DNA of 34,148 nt from Acidimicrobiia bacterium. Lineage in GTDB: Bacteria; Actinomycetota; Acidimicrobiia; Acidimicrobiales; SKKL01. The stretch lies in the NCBI GenBank assembly GCA_016649895.1, contig JAENWR010000032.1:1-34148 (forward strand). The letters are read 5' to 3'. Position numbers and translations under genes: made by a program. Shown in pieces: positions 23,942 to 30,810 of the stretch (the stretch's first letter is position 1; every line of letters begins with the position of its first letter). The notes below the pieces were generated by a model, which saw only the letters and a list, made by a program, of their open reading frames with translations, was not told the origin of the DNA and searched no databases.

Positions 23942-24943
23942 CTACTCAACGTCTCCCGGGCGGGGCGATACGGGGCTGGGGGTGCGAGCCCGGCGGGCCG
24001 ACGCCGACGCGATGGCCGCTCCCCCGGCGTCGATGGCGATGAACAGCACCCGAGCGGCCACTGCGGTCGCTGCTCCGACGCCCGCGGGCAGGCCCGCCAC
24101 GGCGAGGAACACGGCCTCACGCACGCCGCCTCCGGCCGGGACCGGCACGGCGAGGAAGCCGGCGATCCACGAGACGGTCGCGTCGAGCATCACCCGCGGC
24201 AGCGATGCCCCGGGATCGAGCGCCCGGGCGATGGCCCATGTGGCCACCCCGATGCCGACCCACGCCGGAACGTAGCGCACGATGAGCACGGCGGTCGTAT
24301 GGCCGGTCGGCAGGTCGATGGGAAGTGCCCGCCCGCTGAGCCGGCGTGCGAGCGTGAGGCCGGCGGCGACCGTGCGGGGGTGGAGGAGGAGCGCGCCCGC
24401 GGCGATCACCACGAGCGCCCCGATGGCGACGCGCGGGTCGTCGGCCTGGCCGGCGAGGTCGAACGGGAGGAGGAGCGCGGCGGTGATCGCGGCCGCCACG
24501 TACAACGTGACCAGGGACAACGCGACACTGCCGTAGGAGGTCGGCCGTGCGATCCCCCCACGTCGGGCCAGCTCGGCCCGACCGACGACGGTCCAGACGC
24601 CACCCGGCAGGTACTTGCCGAGCTCTCCGACGAAGTACCACCGCATCACCCGGGAGCGCTCGACCGACACCCCCAGAACGGCGAGCACATCGGCCCACAC
24701 CCATGCGATGGCCGCCATCCCGACGATCCCGGCCACCACGGCGAGGACCAGCCACCCGATCGATGCGCCGGCGATGGCGTCGGACGCGGGCCCCCACTCG
24801 ACGACGAGCTCGCGCACCACGAGCGCTGCGGCGCCCAGGCCGAGGACGGCACCCAACGCCGTGACGGCGATGGACGTCGTCGCCCGGCGCCGCGGTGGCG
24901 CAGCCGGATCAGTCGGATCAGCCGCGTCAGTCGGATCAGTCAT
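23942..24943 (-). CDS. UPF0104 / lysylphosphatidylglycerol-synthase-type membrane protein (flippase-like)
   Basis: This 333-residue polytopic protein belongs to the UPF0104 (LPG_synthase_TM) family. After a short Pro/Asp-rich N-terminus (MTDPTDAADPTDPAAPP) come about eight membrane segments. Family motifs include MRWYFVGELGKYLPGGVWTVVGR and the C-terminal PAGGGVREAVFLAV. No soluble lysyltransferase domain is attached, so it is a transporter- or flippase-like stand-alone membrane unit. The ATG at 24943 overlaps the end of the upstream gene by 8 bp. The close paralogue at 26652-27605 keeps the same motifs. A role in moving a lipid-linked intermediate is a guess from context. Confidence 0.85.
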   Translation of the reverse strand: MTDPTDAADPTDPAAPPRRRATTSIAVTALGAVLGLGAAALVVRELVVEWGPASDAIAGASIGWLVLAVVAGIVGMAAIAWVWADVLAVLGVSVERSRVMRWYFVGELGKYLPGGVWTVVGRAELARRGGIARPTSYGSVALSLVTLYVAAAITAALLLPFDLAGQADDPRVAIGALVVIAAGALLLHPRTVAAGLTLARRLSGRALPIDLPTGHTTAVLIVRYVPAWVGIGVATWAIARALDPGASLPRVMLDATVSWIAGFLAVPVPAGGGVREAVFLAVAGLPAGVGAATAVAARVLFIAIDAGGAAIASASARRARTPSPVSPRPGDVE

Positions 24944-26594
24944 CGATGTCGTCACAGATGGCGAAGCCGCAGATCCAGTAGTTGACCCCGCTCTGGTTGC
25001 CCTCCCACGGCAGGATCTCCTGGACCGGGGTGGTGCGCTCCTGATCGATGAGGGCCTGCTGCGGGGTCTCGTGGTGGGGCCACCAGAGCACGAGGCTGAC
25101 GGAGATCGCCGCGAGCGACGCACCGACCAACTGCCGCGAGGGAATGCGGGCGCCCGCTGCCACCACCAGCACCAGCGGCGACACCTGGAGGAAGTACCGG
25201 TTGCCGATGGCTTGGCCGCCCCCGTAGAAGTTGTGGGGGAAGAGCACCAGGTAGAGGGCGATATAGAGCCCGAGACCGAGCAGGGCGGCCGCCGCCTCCG
25301 GCCGGATCGATCGACCGTCACCCCCATCGGGGACGATCCGCGCACCATGGTGTGCAACATCGTCCCCAACCCGGCCTGCATCGGCACCGGTCGTCATCTG
25401 GGCCGTGGCGTGCCCCATCCAACGGCGAATGGACCGCGCCAAGGCCAGCACCATCACGAACAGGGCGATCGGGAAGCACACCAGGAGCCCGGTGTGCTGA
25501 CCCACTGCGTAGTAGGCCGCCGATTCGACGGCGTCGTCGATGTTCGTCTGGAGCGAGTCGACGATGTAGCCGATGGACAGCGTCTCGTCGGTGTCGACCC
25601 GGTTGAGCTCGCCCACCCCGTCGGGACCGAACGGCACCCCGGTGCGTCCGTAGTAGCGCTCGCCGCCGTACGCGTTCCAGGACGCACCGTCGGAGTAGTG
25701 CAGATAGGGAAGGACCGCCACGCCGAGCACCACGACGAAGCCGCCGACCATCGCCAACCGTCGCCACCACCCGCGCGCCTGCCAGAGGCAGAAGGCTGCG
25801 AGAGGGCCGACCGCCACGAGCAACGTCGTCTTCTCGGCGAACAAGAAGGCAAAGGCCCCGAACCCCGCCACCTGGGCCAACAGGTGGCCCCGCTTCAGCC
25901 CGAACACGAGCAGGAAGGCGCACGCACCCATCAACACGGCGAGGAACAGATCGACCACCACCGGGAAGGCGTGGAAGTAGGCGTTGGAGGCGAACACGAA
26001 CGCACCGGTGAGGAGCGGGACGGCGGGTCCGCGCAGCCGCAAGCGCAGGATCGCGATCGAGACGCCCACCAGGGAGAGGAGCAACACCGCGTTGGTGAAG
26101 GCCACCCCCACGATGAAGCCGAACACCCGGTAGGGGACGACGAGGAGGAGCGAGTAGCCGTAGGGCTTGGCGAACGCCCAGCCGCCCTCGAAGGCCTGGA
26201 AGTACAGGCCGTAGGGCTGGCGCATCCACTCGATGACCTCCCAGTGGGCGTAGTCGAGGGAGTTGAACGAGAGGTCGTGGCCGTCGTGGGCGAGGCTCAA
26301 CATCTGCATGTACGACGACGCCTGGTCGCCCACCAGCGGCTCGGTCCGGAAGTCGAACTTGATGACCTGCCACAGCATCCACGTGGTGACGAGGCCGAGC
26401 AGCACCCAACACGCTGCGGTCCACCGGTCGAGTCCCTGGCCCGGGTCCGTCGGCGGCGGCATCCCCGGCGGTTCGGGGTCGTCGACGACGGCGGTTCCAG
26501 CCCCTTCCGGGTGAGGCAGCGGGTGGGTCATCGACAGGTCGAGGGCATTCGGCGGGGAGCGCGCCAGGTTCGGAGAACCGGCCCGCTCGGGCAT
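24936..26594 (-). CDS. Polytopic membrane protein, possible GT-C type glycosyltransferase
   Basis: The 552-residue protein has about ten membrane segments. After a hydrophilic N-terminus of ~45 residues and one helix there is an external loop with PLVGDQASSYMQMLSLAHDG. This position and style recall the acidic first loop of GT-C enzymes, which use polyprenyl-phosphate sugars, but a classical DE or DD motif is not clear. A second large external loop spans about residues 310-370 (SDGASWNAYGGERYYG onwards), and the last ~45 residues are external with two Cys (WICGFAICDD). The ATG at 26594 has AGGTAGGG just upstream; Met at 26531 is an alternative without a ribosome-binding site. It heads the six-gene glycan-export operon. 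No firm family call. Confidence 0.8.
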   Translation of the reverse strand: MPERAGSPNLARSPPNALDLSMTHPLPHPEGAGTAVVDDPEPPGMPPPTDPGQGLDRWTAACWVLLGLVTTWMLWQVIKFDFRTEPLVGDQASSYMQMLSLAHDGHDLSFNSLDYAHWEVIEWMRQPYGLYFQAFEGGWAFAKPYGYSLLLVVPYRVFGFIVGVAFTNAVLLLSLVGVSIAILRLRLRGPAVPLLTGAFVFASNAYFHAFPVVVDLFLAVLMGACAFLLVFGLKRGHLLAQVAGFGAFAFLFAEKTTLLVAVGPLAAFCLWQARGWWRRLAMVGGFVVVLGVAVLPYLHYSDGASWNAYGGERYYGRTGVPFGPDGVGELNRVDTDETLSIGYIVDSLQTNIDDAVESAAYYAVGQHTGLLVCFPIALFVMVLALARSIRRWMGHATAQMTTGADAGRVGDDVAHHGARIVPDGGDGRSIRPEAAAALLGLGLYIALYLVLFPHNFYGGGQAIGNRYFLQVSPLVLVVAAGARIPSRQLVGASLAAISVSLVLWWPHHETPQQALIDQERTTPVQEILPWEGNQSGVNYWICGFAICDDIDD

Positions 26595-26651
26595 CGACCC
26601 TACCTGGCGACCGCCTCGGCACCCGACCACCACCACTACGCTCACTCGGCG

Positions 26652-27605
26652 ATGGCCGACTTCCCGGGGACCCCCACCACGGATGTCGCCGATGGTCCCG
26701 GGTGGCGGGAGGCGCTGCTGACGGCCCTGCGGTGGATCGTCGGGCTGGCCACGATCGCGGTCCTCGTGAAGGTGGGCATCGATCAGGCCGACGACCTCTC
26801 CGATGTCGACCTGTCGCTCACCCCGGGGTGGCTCGTCCCCGGGGCCGTCCTCACCGTGGGCGCTGGCCTCGTCCTGCCGCTGGCATGGCGACACCTGCTC
26901 ATCGCCTACGGCTGGCCGATCCCCCGCAGCCGCGCCCTGCGGGCCTGGTGCCTGTCGCAGGCGACGCGCTACCTGCCCACCGGCGTGGTCGCTGTTGCCT
27001 CGCGCTTGTCGCTGACCGCAGCTGAGGGTGTCCCCCGCTCGGTGGCGGCCGCGTCGCTCGCCCTCGAGACCGTCCTGCTGCTCGGCTGGGCGGCGCTCCT
27101 GGGCGCGATCTTCATCCCGTCATCGGTGCTGCCGTTGCTGCTGCGGGTGGTGCTCGGGGCTGCGGCTGCCGTCGGGCTCGTCACCCTCCCATGGACGCTC
27201 CGGCTCGTCGGGCGCCGGATCCCGCGCCTCGACGCCCTCGCCCCCGAGCGTCTGCAGCGCCGGCAGCTCGTCGAGGCCATCGGGCTGTTCGGGGTCAACA
27301 CGCTGCTGCGCGCCGGGCGGCTGTTGGCGCTGGCTGCAGCCCTCCTGGCGATCACCGCCGCCGACGTGCCACTCGTGCTCGGTGCGAGCTACGCGGGGGT
27401 GGTCGCAGGGATGATCGGCATCACGCCGGCGGGCATCGGCGTGCGCGAAGGGGTCATCACCGCGATCCTCGCCGACCGGTTCGGCATCGGCGACGCGGCC
27501 GCCCTCGCGGTGCTGCTGCGGGCGTGGGACTTCGTGTTCGAGCTCGGCTTCCTGGCGGTCGCCACCTGGTTCGGCCGGACGGGACGGCAGACGGCCCCCA
27601 CCTGA
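26652..27605 (+). CDS. UPF0104 / lysylphosphatidylglycerol-synthase-type membrane protein, second copy
   Basis: This 317-residue protein with about eight membrane segments is paralogous to the 23942-24943 product. SQATRYLPTGVVAVASRLS corresponds to GELGKYLPGGVWTVVGRAE, and PAGIGVREGVITAIL to PAGGGVREAVFLAV. It has no aminoacyl-transferase domain. It diverges from the glycan operon with a 57-bp gap, so the two paralogues lie on either side of the large polytopic gene. A strong hairpin follows 49 bp after its stop. Transport or flipping of a lipid-linked molecule is the family-level guess. Confidence 0.85.
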   Translation: MADFPGTPTTDVADGPGWREALLTALRWIVGLATIAVLVKVGIDQADDLSDVDLSLTPGWLVPGAVLTVGAGLVLPLAWRHLLIAYGWPIPRSRALRAWCLSQATRYLPTGVVAVASRLSLTAAEGVPRSVAAASLALETVLLLGWAALLGAIFIPSSVLPLLLRVVLGAAAAVGLVTLPWTLRLVGRRIPRLDALAPERLQRRQLVEAIGLFGVNTLLRAGRLLALAAALLAITAADVPLVLGASYAGVVAGMIGITPAGIGVREGVITAILADRFGIGDAAALAVLLRAWDFVFELGFLAVATWFGRTGRQTAPT

Positions 27606-27653
27606 CCAAGGTGGCGGCACGGGCTCGCATCCCGTTGGGGGTGCCACGGCACC

Positions 27654-27697
27654 AAGCCCCTGGTGAGCGCCCGCAAGGTGCGCCTGACCAGGGGCTT
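27654..27697 (+). terminator. Rho-independent-type terminator after the UPF0104 gene
   Basis: AAGCCCCTGGT (27654-27664) pairs perfectly with ACCAGGGGCTT (27687-27697) over 11 bp. GCGC elements inside the 22-nt loop can extend the stem. A short T-rich run (TTTGTCGTT) follows on the plus strand. Confidence 0.7.
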
Positions 27698-27774
27698 TGT
27701 CGTTCCCGGGTGCCGTCCCGGCGGTCCATCTGGTGCCGCTCGGTACCAGCCCGACACCGCCCGTATCACCACGT

Positions 27775-27804
27775 TTGTGCCCATTTTGTGCCCAGTTGTG
27801 CCCA
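27775..27804. repeat. Three phased TTGTGCCCA direct repeats
   Basis: TTGTGCCCA occurs at 27775-27783, 27786-27794 and 27796-27804, with starts 11 and 10 bp apart. The copies therefore sit on one face of the helix. Phased short repeats of this kind are typical of protein-binding arrays such as integrase arm sites, iterons or operators. Which protein binds here is unknown. Confidence 0.7.
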
Positions 27805-28217
27805 GCCCGACGGCGCCTTGGCTCGGAGCCGATCGCCCATTCGAGGTCGGCGTGTCAGATGCGCCGCTGATCCACCGCCAGGTGCTCCGCCCGGCTTGAA
27901 GTGGTGGTCGTTGTCGATGATGTCCCGGTCGCTGGCGACTCCTACGGGCGCGCCGAGCACCCCGAGAAAGCGCAGCACAGCCCGTGGCCGACGGAGTGGA
28001 CAGCCAACAGCCGCGAGCTCCCAGGACCAGCGGACGACGCCGTCCGCCGGCGTTCCGTTCGTATCCCGTTGGCCAGGAAAGGGCCCTTCGTCGGCCACCA
28101 GCGGTGAGCGAGACACGCCCGGTGCAAATGTGTGGCGGATCGGCGGGAGGTTGGCGGAGATCAGCCTGCGGTACAGGGTCCTGGGCAGCGAAGCGGCTTC
28201 AGGGTGGGGGTTGGCCG

Positions 28218-28255
28218 TTGCAGGCTCAGGCGAGTACCGGTAGCCTTCTAGGAAG
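28218..28255 (+). promoter_or_regulatory. Candidate promoter and operator of the Xre/RES pair
   Basis: TTGCAG (28218-28223), a 17-bp spacer and TAGCCT (28241-28246) fit a housekeeping-type promoter. The palindrome CTTCTAGGAAG (28245-28255) overlaps its start region and could bind the Xre antitoxin. GGAGG at 28283-28287 is a strong ribosome-binding site 7 nt before the antitoxin ATG. Confidence 0.45.
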
Positions 28256-28294
28256 TTGACCCGGAAGTAGTAGAGGAAGCACGGAGGCATCATC

Positions 28295-28642
28295 ATGGCG
28301 CTCACCCTTGACCGGGCAGTCGAAGCCAGCGAGATCGTCGATGCGCTCAAGCCGTTCGGGGTCAGCCAGGTCGACATCGCTGCGGTCACCCACGTCTCCG
28401 ACAGGGCAGTGCGCGGTTGGCGGACCAGCGACATCCACCCCGACCGCTACGACCGGCTCGCCCAACTCCGCGACCTCGTGCTGCTGTTGGCGGACTCGCT
28501 CACCCCCCGCGGCGTCGGCCAGTGGCTGCACGCCAAGAACCGGCTCCTCGAGGGACAACGCCCGGTGGACGTCCTCGCAGAGGACCGCTACGACGAGGTA
28601 CGTGGAGCGGCCGAGGCCTTCATCGACGGCGCCTACGTGTGA
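28295..28642 (+). CDS. Xre/MbcA/ParS-type antitoxin of a RES toxin-antitoxin pair
   Basis: The 115-residue protein has an N-terminal helix-turn-helix (FGVSQVDIAAVTHVSDRAVRGWRTSD, about 21-46). The C-terminal domain (about 50-115) matches the Xre/MbcA/ParS toxin-binding family: LAQLRDLVLLLADSLTPRGVGQWLHAKNRLLEGQRPVDVLAEDRYDEV. These antitoxins block the RES active site and usually repress their own operon. The start is fixed by GGAGG 7 nt upstream of ATG 28295. The stop overlaps the toxin start by 4 bp (GTGA). Confidence 0.92.
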   Translation: MALTLDRAVEASEIVDALKPFGVSQVDIAAVTHVSDRAVRGWRTSDIHPDRYDRLAQLRDLVLLLADSLTPRGVGQWLHAKNRLLEGQRPVDVLAEDRYDEVRGAAEAFIDGAYV

Positions 28643-28942
28643 GCCCCGCCGACGCTGTCGCAACCGCGCCACGGCGGAAGCTCACGGGCCACTGGTGGCA
28701 CCAAGGCCCGACACGCCATCCCCTCACGTCCTGCGCCGACCCTGAGCGAGGACCAGGCCGATACCACCGGCAGGGTGAACCCGGAGTCTGGTACGCCTCC
28801 AACCAAGAGGAAGCCGCGTGGGCCGAACTCTTCCGGCACTTCGTCGACGACGGCATCGACCCATTCGAGCTCCGCCGCCGCGTCGGTCGCGTCTCCGTCG
28901 ACCTCGATGTGCTCGACCTCACCAACCCAGCGGTCCGTGGAT
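28639..28942 (+). other. N-terminal catalytic core of the RES toxin (region within the 28639-29259 gene)
   Basis: Within this stretch the RES core residues Arg41 (GPGRYHRQGE), Tyr52 (GVWYASN) and Glu63 (AAWAELFRH) are spaced 11 and 11 residues apart, as in RES-family NAD-degrading toxins. Their conservation argues that the toxin is active rather than decayed. Confidence 0.7.
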
Positions 28943-29259
28943 ACCTCGACATCGACGAGAGCGATCTGCTCACCGACGACTACACGATCACCCAAGAGCT
29001 GGCCGCCGCTGCACGAGATGCTGGCTTCGATGCCGTCCTCGCACCCGCGGCTGCACTGCCGGACCGCCAGACACTGGCCGTGTTCGCCAGCGCCATGTCC
29101 AAGGTCCACGCCGAGCGGTCCGAGATCCGACAGCCACCACCGCGTTTGGCCGACCTCCTCCCACTGATCCGGCCTCACGAACGAGTGCCCGACGCCATCC
29201 GCCGGGCCTACCGCACGATCGCCGGTGCTGGAGCCGAAGCGATCCGTCGGCAGCGGTAG
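28639..29259 (+). CDS. RES-domain toxin (predicted NAD+-degrading)
   Basis: This 206-residue RES-family toxin starts at GTG 28639 inside the antitoxin stop. The core residues Arg41, Tyr52 and Glu63 are present, and a Ser near 151 (LAVFASAMS) can serve as the conserved C-terminal Ser. Known members (for example MbcT of Mycobacterium tuberculosis) deplete NAD+ by phosphorolysis or hydrolysis and stop growth or kill the cell; the exact reaction here is not determined. Length is normal. Such pairs are often found in mobile or accessory DNA, in keeping with the flanking sequences. Confidence 0.9.
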   Translation: MSPADAVATAPRRKLTGHWWHQGPTRHPLTSCADPERGPGRYHRQGEPGVWYASNQEEAAWAELFRHFVDDGIDPFELRRRVGRVSVDLDVLDLTNPAVRGYLDIDESDLLTDDYTITQELAAAARDAGFDAVLAPAAALPDRQTLAVFASAMSKVHAERSEIRQPPPRLADLLPLIRPHERVPDAIRRAYRTIAGAGAEAIRRQR

Positions 29260-29308
29260 AGGCCTCAAGGAGGCGTACAGGAGCCAGCCTTCAATGGGAG
29301 AACTCTAC

Positions 29309-29341
29309 GGGACGTTTCACGCCAGCGACCCCAGACGTCCC
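29309..29341. terminator. Weak inverted repeat between convergent genes
   Basis: GGGACGT (29309-29315) and ACGTCCC (29335-29341) form a 7-bp perfect inverted repeat with a 19-nt loop between the RES gene and the convergent membrane-protein gene. No T tract follows, so a terminator role is only suggested by position. Confidence 0.35.
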
Positions 29342-29345
29342 ACTG

Positions 29346-30158
29346 TCAGCGCAGTACGACGGTCACCATCTCAATCTCGGTATCCGAGGGCCAGTCCGGT
29401 GCGTCGATCCATAGTTCCACTTCGGCAGCATCGTCGCAGAGCACGGTGAGCGTGCCCCCGCGGGCGGGGTCGTCGACCCTTTCCGCGACGAGGCCGCCGG
29501 CGGTCGGGGTTCCCGAGAGGTGGCAGGGGCGATGGAACACCGACAGTCGGGCGGTGTCGGTCACCGCGACGACGTGCGGACCATTGACGTCCGGCCCCAA
29601 CGTGTTGGACCCGACGTAGCGAACCCCGTCATCGGTGGCCTCGAACTGCTCCAATTCGGCTTGGAGCAGGGTGCACGCCTCAAAGGTCATGTCATCGCCA
29701 GAGAACTCCACTGTCCAGGCGCCGATGGTTCCGGCAACGATCGTCTGCCCCGGCCCGTCACACGTGGTGGGGGCGCCCGCTGTGTCGCCGCCTCGGAAGG
29801 CATCCACGCGCCAGCCGCGCCCGGCAACCGAGATCTCAGCGGACTGGCCGACCACCGTGTAGCCAACGCCGATGCGGTCAGGCAGTACGACCTCGACCAC
29901 ACGATCGCTCAGGTCGACAGCCGTCACCTCAATGACACCACTACGGCTGCTGACAGTGACCCCGGCATCGTTGCCCCCTCGGATCTGCACACCGGCGGCC
30001 ACGATGAGCACCGCCACGGCGAGCCCACCCATGCCCCGGCCGACGGCGCTGCGTCGGCGGCGGCGATTCACACGGTGCTGCACTATTCCGAAGTCGGGAA
30101 CCGCTCCCGCGTCTTCGCTGACCGTCATCTCGATCATCTGCTGTAGGTCAGTTGTCAT
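29346..30158 (-). CDS. Single-pass membrane protein, probable partner of the adjacent sigma factor
   Basis: The 270-residue protein has a ~37-residue cytoplasmic N-terminus ending in a basic run (RVNRRRRRSAVGR), one membrane helix (GGLAVAVLIVAAGVQI, about 45-60) and a ~205-residue outer domain rich in beta strands with four Cys. Genes of this layout commonly follow ECF/SigE-type sigma genes in actinobacteria and act as anti-sigma-like or signal-sensing proteins. No zinc anti-sigma HxxxCxxC motif is present. The ATG at 30158 overlaps the stop of the sigma C-terminal reading frame by 4 bp (ATGA), so the two are coupled. The function is inferred from position. Confidence 0.75.
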   Translation of the reverse strand: MTTDLQQMIEMTVSEDAGAVPDFGIVQHRVNRRRRRSAVGRGMGGLAVAVLIVAAGVQIRGGNDAGVTVSSRSGVIEVTAVDLSDRVVEVVLPDRIGVGYTVVGQSAEISVAGRGWRVDAFRGGDTAGAPTTCDGPGQTIVAGTIGAWTVEFSGDDMTFEACTLLQAELEQFEATDDGVRYVGSNTLGPDVNGPHVVAVTDTARLSVFHRPCHLSGTPTAGGLVAERVDDPARGGTLTVLCDDAAEVELWIDAPDWPSDTEIEMVTVVLR

Positions 30159-30370
30159 GGTCGGGCCACCTCCGTGGTGGGATGTTCCAGGGAAGGCTCG
30201 GATCGGAGCCGCTCGAAGGCCTGATGAGTGAGCGCCGTGACCGTTCCGGGTGCGCAGCCCATCGCGGCTGCCGTCTCCACCACATCGAGGCCGAGGAAGA
30301 AGCGGTGGATGATCGCCTCGCGCTGGCGTCGAGGCAGACCACGAACCGCGTCGCGCACGACCTGACTCAT
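30155..30370 (-). CDS. ECF sigma factor, region 4 half (separate reading frame)
   Basis: This reading frame encodes VVRDAVRGLPRRQREAIIHRFFLGLDVVETAAAMGCAPGTVTALTHQAFERLR, a clear sigma region 4 with the -35-recognition helix-turn-helix. The first clean start is ATG 30370 (GTG 30373 next to it), giving 71 residues; the frame is open upstream to 30568. It lies in a different frame from the region-2 half at 30381-30587, with 10 bp between that stop and this ATG. It is either the tail of a frameshifted sigma gene or a stand-alone region-4 protein. Its stop is coupled to the membrane protein gene. Confidence 0.65.
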   Translation of the reverse strand: MSQVVRDAVRGLPRRQREAIIHRFFLGLDVVETAAAMGCAPGTVTALTHQAFERLRSEPSLEHPTTEVARP

Positions 30371-30380
30371 CACCGCTGCC

Positions 30381-30587
30381 TCATCGAAGGCCTCCTCGCT
30401 GCTCGGGCCGCCGCTTCGACCACGCGTCAGCCAGCTTCGCCAGTGCATCCTGCGCAGTGACCTCAGCGTCCTCCTGGTCGAGGCCGAACGCACGGAACCC
30501 CGCGACCAGACGCTGGTAGATCTGGAGGCACACGGGCTCGAACGCGAGCACCATCGGCTCCAAGTCACGCTCCACGGAATCGTTCAC
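30381..30587 (-). CDS. ECF sigma factor, region 2 half (truncated)
   Basis: GTG 30587 opens a 68-residue frame: FEPVCLQIYQRLVAGFRAFGLDQEDAEVTAQDALAKLADAW resembles sigma regions 2.1-2.2, which bind core polymerase. The frame stops at 30381 before any region 2.3-2.4 (-10 recognition) sequence. Region 4 continues in another frame. Even when the two frames are joined, about 25 residues of region 2.3-2.4 seem to be missing. A pseudogene created by deletion plus frameshift is the simplest reading; a two-part sigma factor is the alternative. Confidence 0.6.
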   Translation of the reverse strand: MNDSVERDLEPMVLAFEPVCLQIYQRLVAGFRAFGLDQEDAEVTAQDALAKLADAWSKRRPEQRGGLR

Positions 30588-30702
30588 AGTCAGTAGACGC
30601 TCGGCAGACAGCTTCTACTTAGCGCGTGAAGAGACATACCCCGCCACCGTTCCTGCACACGGTATGTTGGTGGCCACTTACCCACGTCCATCACTGCTTG
30701 CT

Positions 30703-30730
30703 GTCGAACTCACCCTCGGCTGAGTTCGGC
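30703..30730. repeat. Near-perfect hairpin upstream of the transposase-like gene
   Basis: CGAACTCA (30705-30712) and TGAGTTCG (30721-30728) are perfect inverted repeats with an 8-nt loop, extendable by a G-T wobble and a G-C pair to 30703-30730. It could be a terminator, an operator or an end structure of the neighbouring element. No T tract follows on either strand. Confidence 0.6.
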
Positions 30731-30781
30731 AAATAGGTGAGATGCGGGGTGCCTGAAACGAGTGGCATGAAAGCTCAAGTG

Positions 30782-30809
30782 GGCACCGTTTGTGCCGAAG
30801 CACCTTCGG
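30782..30809. repeat. Two adjoining small hairpins just before the transposase-like gene
   Basis: GGCAC-CGTTT-GTGCC (30782-30796) and CCGAAG-CAC-CTTCGG (30795-30809) are consecutive perfect hairpins ending one base before ATG 30811. They may hinder translation initiation or mark a protein-binding end. The first contains CGTTTGTGCC, also found at 27772-27781. Confidence 0.5.
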
Positions 30810-30810
30810 T

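Larger units (their letters stand above)
27606..28294. other. Long non-coding interval, possible edge of an accessory island
   Basis: No convincing gene is present in these 689 bases. The left part holds a strong terminator (27654-27697) and three phased TTGTGCCCA repeats (27775-27804). From about 27,810 to 28,200 all six frames give low-complexity Arg/Pro/Ala-rich translations without recognisable domains. This could be decayed coding DNA, for example of an integrase, but I cannot match it. A promoter and ribosome-binding site for the Xre/RES pair occupy the right end. Confidence 0.6.

Noticed and set aside
24615-26651. Long N-terminal extension of the plus-strand UPF0104 reading frame.
   Set aside because: It is antisense to two membrane-protein genes on the minus strand; the membrane protein itself starts at ATG 26652.
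27594-27646. tRNA-like 3' end: T-arm ACGGG-CTCGCAT-CCCGT (27619-27635), a 7-nt strand TGGGGGT, then G and CCA at 27644-27646.
   Set aside because: The loop lacks the usual T54 and A58, there is no room for D and anticodon arms because the preceding bases end the UPF0104 gene, and as an attachment remnant its orientation does not fit an element lying to the right.
27766-28434. Open minus-strand frame (222 codons) across the gene-poor interval.
   Set aside because: It overlaps the antitoxin gene and its promoter, has no recognisable domain, and part of it simply translates the TTGTGCCCA repeats.
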